Below, piece after piece: positions 1 to 7,248 of a DNA stretch of 64,000 nt. Source of the DNA: Granulosicoccus sp045110515 (GTDB taxonomy: Bacteria > Pseudomonadota > Gammaproteobacteria > Granulosicoccales > Granulosicoccaceae). How positions within the stretch are numbered: the stretch's first letter is position 1; each line of letters starts with the position of its first letter. The DNA lies in assembly GCA_045110515.1 (NCBI GenBank), contig JBGCGD010000003.1, forward strand, positions 173,578-237,577, in the 5' to 3' direction. The translations under genes and the position numbers were made by a program. The notes under the pieces are model-generated. The model worked only from the letters and a program-made list of their open reading frames with translations, had not been told where the DNA came from and made no database searches.

Positions 1-182
1 CAAATCGCCAACTCAATGAGGGCAATACTGATTTATTGGGGATGGCACAACCCGCTGTTGAGAGAATTCTTATTAGGTGCGCACTTAATAAAACACAAGA
101 CCGCCGGCAAGAAGCCGCCCGCTTGATTGGCTGGGGTAGAAATACCCTGACCCGAAAAATAAAAGAACTAGAAATGGAATAA
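1..182 (+). CDS. ntrC: Nitrogen regulation response regulator NtrC, C-terminal end (partial)
   Basis: Reading frame 3 is open from the window edge and stops with TAA at 180-182, giving the last 59 residues. They end in a Fis-type helix-turn-helix with the segment EAARLIGWGRNTLTRK followed by IKELEME, which is close to my memory of the C-terminus of enterobacterial NtrC (GlnG). NtrC is the sigma-54 activator phosphorylated by NtrB under nitrogen limitation. The receiver and AAA+ domains lie outside the window. The assignment rests on the short HTH alone, but this HTH wording is characteristic of NtrC rather than other enhancer-binding proteins. Confidence 0.85.
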   Translation, partial: NRQLNEGNTDLLGMAQPAVERILIRCALNKTQDRRQEAARLIGWGRNTLTRKIKELEME

Positions 183-203
183 CGAACCCCGAGGGAGGCA
201 AGC

Positions 204-881
204 TTAGTCGCGCAGCACGCCTGCGCAATTCGCATTTGCTGAGCTGACATCCCATTCACCGTTACGCGTGCATGCTGAAGCGTAAGAGCGATGCACGCGA
301 AAGCGTCCGCTATTCGGGATGCCGTCGTCGAGCTGATTGTCTAGTTGCGAAAGGATATTGACCGGTATTTGATTACCGGTATAAATTTCGTTTGCAGGGC
401 TTACGGCATCTGCAGCCTGGGCGCTGTACGTGATTTTGTAATACCCATTAAATGGATTGGTTGGACATGTACCCGTGGCACACTCCACATCAGTGGCTGA
501 ACCGACAGATGATTGTGCCCCGTTATATTGACCTTTAATAAAACCTGCCAAAGAGAGTTGCTGCCAGACGCCAGCGCGCTCACGAGAGTCATCGATACGG
601 CCATTGCCATTACCGGCTAGGGCTGCACTGTCTATTTGGGTTTCCGCTTTGGAAAAATCACCGGGGATGGATCGATAGCGTTCCTGGAAAGAGAACCAGG
701 CTGTCTGGATACTGGAGACTTCAGTACTTAAGGATCGCACCCGCGCATTATCGATAAGTGCCTGCCCCTTGAAAACACCGCCTAGAATCAGACCGATTAT
801 GACCAGCACAATAGCCACTTCGACAAGAGTAAAGCCTTTGGCCGATCGATTTATTGAGTCAGGCATTTGATTGAGAAACAT
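204..881 (-). CDS. Type IV pilin-like / pseudopilin protein
   Basis: The protein has 225 residues. A short basic leader ends at the prepilin peptidase motif G-FTLVEVAIVLVIIG, followed by one hydrophobic helix, so PilD-type cleavage after Gly and N-methylation of Phe are expected. The rest is a globular domain with several Cys residues (ATDVECATGTCP and a pair near the C-terminus) that could form disulphides. The start could be the second Met (MPDSINRS). It stands alone, convergent with ntrC and without other pilus or secretion genes nearby, so whether it serves a type IV pilus, a type II secretion system or something else cannot be told. Confidence 0.8.
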   Translation of the reverse strand: MFLNQMPDSINRSAKGFTLVEVAIVLVIIGLILGGVFKGQALIDNARVRSLSTEVSSIQTAWFSFQERYRSIPGDFSKAETQIDSAALAGNGNGRIDDSRERAGVWQQLSLAGFIKGQYNGAQSSVGSATDVECATGTCPTNPFNGYYKITYSAQAADAVSPANEIYTGNQIPVNILSQLDNQLDDGIPNSGRFRVHRSYASACTRNGEWDVSSANANCAGVLRD

Positions 882-1025
882 CTTCCTTTATCTCACGGTA
901 TCAGAATGACGACCCCAAGGATAATCAAGCGGGTTAGCCCTTACAACTCACATTAACAAATTTACTAGGTATTCATACAGCATGTAGGCCACCTTGCGGT
1001 GACCCTCACGCTGAATAGGCGCTGT

Positions 1026-2420
1026 TTAGAAAGGTGCACTACGCGGCACGCGTGGAAATGGAATCGCATCTCGAATGTTCTCCATACCCGTTACGTAATT
1101 GAGTACCCGCTCGAACCCCATACCAAACCCTGCATGTGGCGCGCTGCCATAGCGTCTCAGGTCTCGGTACCAATCCAACTCATCTTGCAAACCATGGGCT
1201 ATCAATTTTTCATCAAGTACTGATAATCGTTCTTCACGTTGACTGCCACCAATGATTTCACCAATGCCCGGTGCTAACACATCCATAGCTGCGACTGTTT
1301 TTCCATCATCGTTCTCACGCATGTAGAACGCTTTAATTTCTTTAGGGTAGTTTTGCAAAATAATAGGTCGGCCAACATGCTCCTCAGCTAACCAGCGCTC
1401 ATGTTCTGATTGCAAATCCAGCCCCCAGCTCACCGGAAACTCAAACTTCTTGTCACACTTTTCTAACAGCGTAATGGCATCGGTGTAATCCATTCGCTCG
1501 AAACTGGATTCGGCCACATGCTGCAATCGAGTCAATGCGTCTTTATCGATGCGCTGTGCGAAAAACGCCATGTCATCCTCGCACTCATCCAACACAGCCT
1601 TAAACAAGTAGGTTAAAAAATCCTCAGCGAGATCAGCATTATCATTTAAATCAGCAAATGCCATTTCCGGCTCAACCATCCAAAACTCAGCCAGATGCCT
1701 GCTGGTATTAGAGTTTTCAGCTCTGAACGTGGGGCCGAACGTGTATACCTTGCTCAAGGCCATCGCATAACTTTCAGCATTGAGTTGACCGGATACGGTG
1801 AGATAAGCCTCACGAGCAAAGAAGTCTTTATCGAAATCCACTGCACCTTTGTCAGTGGTTGGCGGCTTCAACGCATCGAGTGTGCTTACCCGGAATAATT
1901 CCCCGGCGCCCTCACAGTCGCTGGTTGTGATGAGTGGTGTGTTGACCCATTGGAATCGCCGCTCTTTGAAGTAGCGGTGAATACCACTGGACAAGGTTGA
2001 TCGCACACGGCTTATTGCGCCAAATGCATTAGTGCGTGGTCGCAGGTGCGCAACAGATCTCAAGTACTCGAAAGTATGACGCTTTTTCGCAATGGGGTAT
2101 TGCTCTGGATCGTCCACTCCACCCACAATGGTGATGCTAGTAGCTTGCACTTCAACCGACTGTCCCCGGCCTTCGGACGCAACCAGAGTTCCGGTTACCT
2201 CAATGGCGAACCCGGCTGAAATGGTGAGTACCTCATCGGTGTAGTTTTCCAAATTTTTACCTGCGATGACTTGTAGCGCATCGAAGCAAGTCCCGTCATA
2301 AAGCGCAATGAAGGACAAACCCGCTTTTGAATCGCGACGGCTTCGGGCCCAACCTTGAATGGTTACCGTTTGCCCTGTGGGTTCAGTTTTTAGAAGCTCA
2401 ACAATATCTTGCTTGTTCAT
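1026..2420 (-). CDS. asnS: Asparaginyl-tRNA synthetase
   Basis: The protein has 464 residues, full length for bacterial AsnRS. An N-terminal OB-fold anticodon-binding domain (QGWARSRRDSKAG) precedes a class II catalytic domain. Recognisable class II segments are FRAENSNTSRHLAEFWMVEPE (motif 2) and GFGMGFERVL near the C-terminus (motif 3). It charges tRNA-Asn with asparagine in the cytoplasm. Its ATG overlaps the stop of the upstream holA gene by 4 bases, so the two are probably co-transcribed and translationally coupled. Confidence 0.96.
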   Translation of the reverse strand: MNKQDIVELLKTEPTGQTVTIQGWARSRRDSKAGLSFIALYDGTCFDALQVIAGKNLENYTDEVLTISAGFAIEVTGTLVASEGRGQSVEVQATSITIVGGVDDPEQYPIAKKRHTFEYLRSVAHLRPRTNAFGAISRVRSTLSSGIHRYFKERRFQWVNTPLITTSDCEGAGELFRVSTLDALKPPTTDKGAVDFDKDFFAREAYLTVSGQLNAESYAMALSKVYTFGPTFRAENSNTSRHLAEFWMVEPEMAFADLNDNADLAEDFLTYLFKAVLDECEDDMAFFAQRIDKDALTRLQHVAESSFERMDYTDAITLLEKCDKKFEFPVSWGLDLQSEHERWLAEEHVGRPIILQNYPKEIKAFYMRENDDGKTVAAMDVLAPGIGEIIGGSQREERLSVLDEKLIAHGLQDELDWYRDLRRYGSAPHAGFGMGFERVLNYVTGMENIRDAIPFPRVPRSAPF

Positions 2421-3466
2421 GCAGGTATCTTTGGATGTTTTTTAATTAAAGCATCGCCACCGAGAGCGAGCTGTGTAACCAATGCCTCCAGTGCATCCCA
2501 ATGCGAACCGGACGCCTGGCCTTTTATTTGACGATCAATGTTTGTACACGCAGATAACATTGATAGCCAATTGCGTGCCGAATGCCTCACAAGTGCTTTT
2601 TTCAATGGCTCTGCTCGATTCTGCCAAACGCCGGCACTTTTCAATGCAGACGCCTCAGACACCCCGGCCTCTACCGCCTCAGCACTTCTGGCACCGGCCC
2701 GAATCTCATTATTGAGCGTCCATAAAATTAAGACCTCGCTGACTGCTTCGTCTTTTAAACCTGCCAGAATTCGCAATGCTCTGGCACTTTGTCCGTTCAA
2801 AGCCGCCAGTGACAAATCGCCTATTGAATAGCGAGCACTGTCAGAGACGGCGTCAAGCACTTGCTCAGCCGTTAGTGCGCCCGAAGGATACAGCAGCGCT
2901 AGTCGCTCTACTTCTTGTCGGGCAGCCAACAAATTTCCCTCAACACGCTCACAAATAATAGCCAGCGCGTCTTTGTCCGGCACCAACCCGACTGCACTTA
3001 GTCGTTGCTTGAGCCATGTGCCCAGCTGGGTGGCTGGCACAGGCCAGACAGCAATGGTCACACCTACCTTGTCAATCGCTTTGAACCAAGCGCTGTTGGT
3101 GCCACTTCGATCCAACTTGGCACTACTGATTAACAGCAAAACGTCATCGGGAGGTGAGGCACAGTACTGTTTGAGTACCTCACTACCAATTCGTCCCGGC
3201 TTACCCGTGGGCAGCCGCAACTCAATGAGCCGTTGCTCTGCAAACAAGGAGAAACTATCGGCAGCCTCACGAAATGTGGACCAATCTGAATCGTCAGTCA
3301 CCATGATGACCTGGCGCTCAGCAAAACCAGCCTCTTTGCCGTGTTGGCGCAGCTTATCCCCGATCTCCATGATTTGGAGCGGTTCGTCGCCATACAGCAG
3401 GTAAACAGGGGCACGATTTTGCTTCAAATGCGCATCTAGTTTGTCAGGATAAAGTTTCATGGCCAC
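2417..3466 (-). CDS. holA: DNA polymerase III subunit delta
   Basis: The protein has 349 residues, the usual length of HolA. The N-terminus has the family pattern (KLDAHLKQNRAPVYLLYGDE with PLQIMEIGDKLR), and a later segment (EGNLLAARQEVERLALLY) matches the AAA+ lid region. Delta opens the beta clamp within the clamp-loader complex during replication. In enterobacteria holA follows lptE, but here it sits directly before asnS (4-base overlap) and is divergent from pyrD. An ATG start at 3466 is consistent with the conserved N-terminus. Confidence 0.93.
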   Translation of the reverse strand: MAMKLYPDKLDAHLKQNRAPVYLLYGDEPLQIMEIGDKLRQHGKEAGFAERQVIMVTDDSDWSTFREAADSFSLFAEQRLIELRLPTGKPGRIGSEVLKQYCASPPDDVLLLISSAKLDRSGTNSAWFKAIDKVGVTIAVWPVPATQLGTWLKQRLSAVGLVPDKDALAIICERVEGNLLAARQEVERLALLYPSGALTAEQVLDAVSDSARYSIGDLSLAALNGQSARALRILAGLKDEAVSEVLILWTLNNEIRAGARSAEAVEAGVSEASALKSAGVWQNRAEPLKKALVRHSARNWLSMLSACTNIDRQIKGQASGSHWDALEALVTQLALGGDALIKKHPKIPA

Positions 3467-3515
3467 CGTTTAAGTATTGAACGTGTAGCATACCCAATAC
3501 ATACACCCAACCGCG

Positions 3516-4574
3516 ATGCCTGACGTGGAAAACATGAACTTTTCACAGCCCCCAAAAGACCGCTTTTTTGCCATCAGCCGAGCCATTTTGTTTGAGATGG
3601 ATCCGGAAAAAGCCCATGACTTGGCACTCAAGCTCATGAGTACAGGACCCGTGCCCAGCTTTCTGGCAAAAAAATACGAAACACAGGCCTCCCCTGTCAG
3701 CTGTCTGGGTCAGGAATTCTCCAATCGCATTGGTCTGGCAGCAGGCTTAGACAAAAACGGAGATTACATTGATGCTTTGGGGGCCATGGGTTTTGGCCAT
3801 TTGGAAATCGGTACGGTAACGCCGCGTGCTCAGGCGGGAAATCCTAAGCCGAGAATCTTCAGGCTAACGCAGCACGGCGCCTTGATCAATCGCTTAGGCT
3901 TCAACAATCATGGAGTTGATCATTTAGTCGAACGCGTGAAAAAACGGCGTTACACCGGCAAGTTGGGCATCAACATTGGCAAGAACGCAGTAACCCCTAT
4001 TGATGATGCGCAAAATGACTACTTATTTTGCCTTGAGCGTGTTTACCCGCACGCGGACTACATCACCATCAACATCTCCTCTCCCAATACCCAAGGGCTA
4101 CGCGACCTGCAACATGGGGAGCGGCTGGCCAGCCTGTTGAACGCTCTGAAGGAAGCCCAGAGCCGGCTTGCGACACAACATGGCAAATACGTCCCTATCG
4201 CTGTGAAAATCGCGCCCGATATGAGCGATTCGGAGCTGGATGAATTCTGCGAGCAGGTGCTGGCGCACGAGATCGATGCCGTCATCACCGGCAACACAAC
4301 CAACGGTCGAGAGCCTGTTAAAACCCATCTCTATGCCAAAGAGACAGGTGGCATGAGTGGTGCACCACTTAAGCCGTTGGCCGACGACCGGCTTCGCGCA
4401 GTTTCCCAGCGCATCGGAACAAAAGCTGCACTCATTGGTGTTGGCGGTGTCAGTTGTGGTGATGATGCACAAACCAAAGTGGATGCCGGAGCAACGCTCG
4501 TCCAACTTTATTCCGGGTTGATTTACCATGGCCCGGCCCTGGTTCGAGATTGTGTTGAGCGCACAGCCGTATAA
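3516..4574 (+). CDS. pyrD: Dihydroorotate dehydrogenase (quinone), class 2
   Basis: The protein has 352 residues. It oxidises dihydroorotate to orotate with quinone as acceptor in pyrimidine synthesis, on the inner face of the membrane. The N-terminal helical segment (RAILFEMDPEKAHDLALKL) is the membrane-association part typical of class 2 enzymes. The signature NISSPNTQGLRDLQ carries the catalytic Ser that replaces the Cys of class 1 enzymes, and GVGGVSCGDDA is the FMN phosphate loop. A second Met 18 bases downstream (3534) is an alternative start. It is divergent from holA with about 50 bp between, and is the first gene of a three-gene plus-strand run. Confidence 0.95.
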   Translation: MPDVENMNFSQPPKDRFFAISRAILFEMDPEKAHDLALKLMSTGPVPSFLAKKYETQASPVSCLGQEFSNRIGLAAGLDKNGDYIDALGAMGFGHLEIGTVTPRAQAGNPKPRIFRLTQHGALINRLGFNNHGVDHLVERVKKRRYTGKLGINIGKNAVTPIDDAQNDYLFCLERVYPHADYITINISSPNTQGLRDLQHGERLASLLNALKEAQSRLATQHGKYVPIAVKIAPDMSDSELDEFCEQVLAHEIDAVITGNTTNGREPVKTHLYAKETGGMSGAPLKPLADDRLRAVSQRIGTKAALIGVGGVSCGDDAQTKVDAGATLVQLYSGLIYHGPALVRDCVERTAV

Positions 4575-4598
4575 CCGCTGCTTAGTAGCCGAAGCCTT

Positions 4599-5558
4599 AT
4601 GACAGTTATCGATGTATTCAATGGCGATGCAGATGGCATCTGCGCGCTGCACCAACTTAGACTCGCAGCCCCTTGTGATAGTAAGTTAATCACAGGTGTG
4701 AAGCGCGATATCGCATTGGTCAAACAAATCAAAGCTGAGGCTTCCGATAAGATCACGGTACTTGACGTATCGTTAGATAAAAATCGCGATGCCCTGCTAC
4801 CGGTTCTGGATAGCGGTGCAGAGGTCACTTACATTGATCATCATTTCCCAGGCGACATTCCAGAGCGCCAAAATCTAACGACGCACATCAATACCGATTC
4901 TGAGATGTGTACCGGCTTGATAGTCAACGAACTACTTGGCGGTGAACATCTTGCCTGGGCCGTAACGGCGGCGTTTGGAGACAACCTTCTGACGACAGCA
5001 AGAACAGCTGCTGCTCCGCTTAATTTATCTGAAGATGAACTAGAGAAACTCCAAACCTTAGGTACCCTACTCAATTACAACGGGTATGGTTCGACCCTTG
5101 ACGATTTGTACTTCCCACCAGCGGAACTCTACAAACGAGTGCAACCTCACAGCTCACCTTTCTCTTTCATTAACGAGGACGGAGCCTTCACCACGCTTGC
5201 CGATGGTTTTAAAAGTGACCACGAAAGGGCGCTGTCGATAACTGCAGAAAGGGCAACGGACGATATCGCTATTTACATTTTCCCGAATGATGCTTTCGCC
5301 CGTAGGATCAGCGGCGTATACGCCAACGAACTTGCACAACAAAATCCGACACGAGCGCACGCCCTGCTTAGTGAATTAGACGATGGCTCCTATTTAGTCA
5401 GTGTTCGTGCACCGTTAAACAATCGCACAGGTGCTGATGAACTCTGCCGACAATTTGAAACGGGTGGCGGACGCAAAGCTGCAGCCGGGATTAACAAACT
5501 ACCGGCAATAGATCTTGAAAAATTTGCCTCAGCTATGAGTTCTCAGTTCGCTGCCTAG
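4599..5558 (+). CDS. DHH-family phosphoesterase
   Basis: The protein has 319 residues with the DHH/DHHA1 architecture. The N-terminal motif DVFNGDADGICALHQ holds metal-binding aspartates, YIDHHFPG is the DHH motif, and the C-terminal GGGRKAAAGI is the DHHA1 substrate-binding loop. The superfamily hydrolyses phosphodiesters (RecJ, NrnA, c-di-AMP phosphodiesterases). The length is closer to NrnA-type oligoribonucleases than to RecJ, but the substrate cannot be read from the sequence. It lies 24 bp after pyrD and 3 bp before the next gene, so it is probably in an operon. Confidence 0.85.
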   Translation: MTVIDVFNGDADGICALHQLRLAAPCDSKLITGVKRDIALVKQIKAEASDKITVLDVSLDKNRDALLPVLDSGAEVTYIDHHFPGDIPERQNLTTHINTDSEMCTGLIVNELLGGEHLAWAVTAAFGDNLLTTARTAAAPLNLSEDELEKLQTLGTLLNYNGYGSTLDDLYFPPAELYKRVQPHSSPFSFINEDGAFTTLADGFKSDHERALSITAERATDDIAIYIFPNDAFARRISGVYANELAQQNPTRAHALLSELDDGSYLVSVRAPLNNRTGADELCRQFETGGGRKAAAGINKLPAIDLEKFASAMSSQFAA

Positions 5559-5561
5559 TGT

Positions 5562-6242
5562 TTGCATCCCGTGTTACGTGTAACTACATTCATCGTCTTG
5601 ATGGCGCTAACGTGTCTTGCTCATGCTGAACAGAGCATGGCAATACAAAGCCCGTTGAGAGTTGAAGGCACATTCACCCGAACCAGTGCCGATGCGCGGC
5701 TAAATGGCAATGAACTAAAAACAACTTCATCAGCTGTCACTGGGTTGGTGACCTATTACTTTCGTAAGGAAGTGTTTGGGCAACTGGGCTATGGCAAACC
5801 CACACTCCACAGACGTGTAGTAAACGGAGAAATCATCCCCACTCAAAGCAGCGATACAAACTCATTGTTTTGGTACGGATTCGGATTTCGCTCACAACGC
5901 CAGGGAAGCACCAGTGATTACCTGGGAGTCGGCTTTAGATTTTCCGCAAGCATTGGTGAACTGGAAGATGACAACTCATCTAAGACCTTAAGACTGTTTT
6001 CGCAAAAAGACACGTCACAGCGTTTTGGTGAATTGGAAGTCTCCATAGAGTCGGGCAACAATGGCAGCATCAATAAGCTCGGCGGAAAACATGTCTGGTT
6101 TTCAAGCAACGGAATCGGCTTTGGCTTTCAATGGGCATTTGGCTCAGGTCGCAACGTAGAAGACTCAGGTGACGAAACCAACTACCGAACGAGAGATGCT
6201 GGCATCGTCTTTATGTATCGCCCCAAACTCTATAAAAATTAA
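5562..6242 (+). CDS. Exported beta-strand-rich protein, possible outer-membrane protein
   Basis: The protein has 226 residues and I recognise no named family. A TTG codon at 5562, 3 bases after the DHH gene's stop, gives MHPVLRV followed by a hydrophobic stretch ending CLAHA, a good signal peptide. The mature part alternates polar and aromatic residues (VTGLVTYYFRKEVFGQLGYG, GFGFRSQ, GVGFRFS, IGFGFQWAFGSG) and ends near a Tyr/Phe-rich strand (GIVFMYRP), as in small beta-barrel or surface-antigen-like proteins. No RBS is obvious, so translation may be coupled to the upstream gene. Function unknown. Confidence 0.6.
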   Translation: MHPVLRVTTFIVLMALTCLAHAEQSMAIQSPLRVEGTFTRTSADARLNGNELKTTSSAVTGLVTYYFRKEVFGQLGYGKPTLHRRVVNGEIIPTQSSDTNSLFWYGFGFRSQRQGSTSDYLGVGFRFSASIGELEDDNSSKTLRLFSQKDTSQRFGELEVSIESGNNGSINKLGGKHVWFSSNGIGFGFQWAFGSGRNVEDSGDETNYRTRDAGIVFMYRPKLYKN

Positions 6243-6248
6243 ACGCGC

Positions 6249-7172
6249 TTAGGCATTCATGAGCTCTTTAATATGAGCAGCTCCACAACGACCCAATGCC
6301 GGCAAATCGTATCCACCCTCTAACATTGAAACAATTCGTCCGTCAGAATGCCTGCTGGCAATATCGATGATTTGCTGAGTTATCCACACGTAGTCTTCAT
6401 CTTGTAATTGTAAGTTGGCCAAAGGGTCGTGCGCATGTGCATCAAATCCTGCACTGACAATAATTATCTGAGGACTAAATGACTCAAGAGCGGGTAACCA
6501 GGTATCGGTAATTGCTGCGCGAAACTCTGCACTTCCCGTTGCAGATGGCAGAGGCACGTTCACTCGTTGATTTTCAATGTTGGGCCTAAAACCACCCGGA
6601 TACAGCGGGTGTTCGAATGAGGAGCAGAAAAGAATGCTGGCATCTCCCTCAACAATATCCTCAGTGCCGTTTCCGTGGTGCACATCAAAATCAACAATGG
6701 CCACACGATCCAGACCATGTGATTTGATGGCATGTTTAGCCGCGATAGCCACGTTGCCGAAAAAACAAAAACCCATGGCTTCTCTACGTTCCGCGTGATG
6801 GCCTGGAGGGCGAACCAGGCAAAACGCATTGTTAACCTTGCCTGTCATAACTTGATCTACGGCTAACACACCGGCACCTGCACCCCGCAACGCAGCATCT
6901 AATGAAAACGGGTTCATTGATGTATCGGCGTCTAACTGAACCGATCCAGTGGACGGTGAGCTGTTGCGAAGCAAATCGACGTAGCTTTGCGGGTGAGCGA
7001 GCAATACATGATTGACGTCGGCCAAAGGCGCTTCACAGTGCACCAGCTGCTCGTATAAACCTTGTTGCTTGAGCTGATCTGCAATGGCTGCAATGCGCTC
7101 TGGACATTCTGGATGTCCGGGGCTTATTTCATGCTGAACGCAAACACTATGAGATATCAAAGCCGTGGTCAT
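6249..7172 (-). CDS. HDAC-type zinc deacetylase (AcuC / histone deacetylase family)
   Basis: The protein has 307 residues, the full domain of the bacterial histone-deacetylase-like family. Visible active-site elements are the His pair in RPPGHHAERR (H125, H126), the zinc ligands D163 and H165 in DFDVHHGNGT and D244 in SAGFDAHAHDP, and the catalytic Tyr in EGGYD (Y288). These enzymes remove acyl groups from lysine or small amides. It is divergent from the Pat-like acetyltransferase at 7249, with 76 bp between the start codons, suggesting shared control and an acylation/deacylation cycle. A polyamine or acetoin-related substrate is the alternative. Confidence 0.85.
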   Translation of the reverse strand: MTTALISHSVCVQHEISPGHPECPERIAAIADQLKQQGLYEQLVHCEAPLADVNHVLLAHPQSYVDLLRNSSPSTGSVQLDADTSMNPFSLDAALRGAGAGVLAVDQVMTGKVNNAFCLVRPPGHHAERREAMGFCFFGNVAIAAKHAIKSHGLDRVAIVDFDVHHGNGTEDIVEGDASILFCSSFEHPLYPGGFRPNIENQRVNVPLPSATGSAEFRAAITDTWLPALESFSPQIIIVSAGFDAHAHDPLANLQLQDEDYVWITQQIIDIASRHSDGRIVSMLEGGYDLPALGRCGAAHIKELMNA

Positions 7173-7248
7173 TGAATTACCTAAAAACTAAGAAAGAAAT
7201 GTTTTGATCAATATACCAGCACAGTTAGCTCCTGTACTATCGTAAGTT

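Noticed and set aside
2973..3404. 143-codon plus-strand ORF opposite holA
   Set aside because: Antisense shadow of holA with no own features.
4098..4655. 185-codon minus-strand ORF over pyrD
   Set aside because: Antisense shadow of pyrD without RBS or motif.
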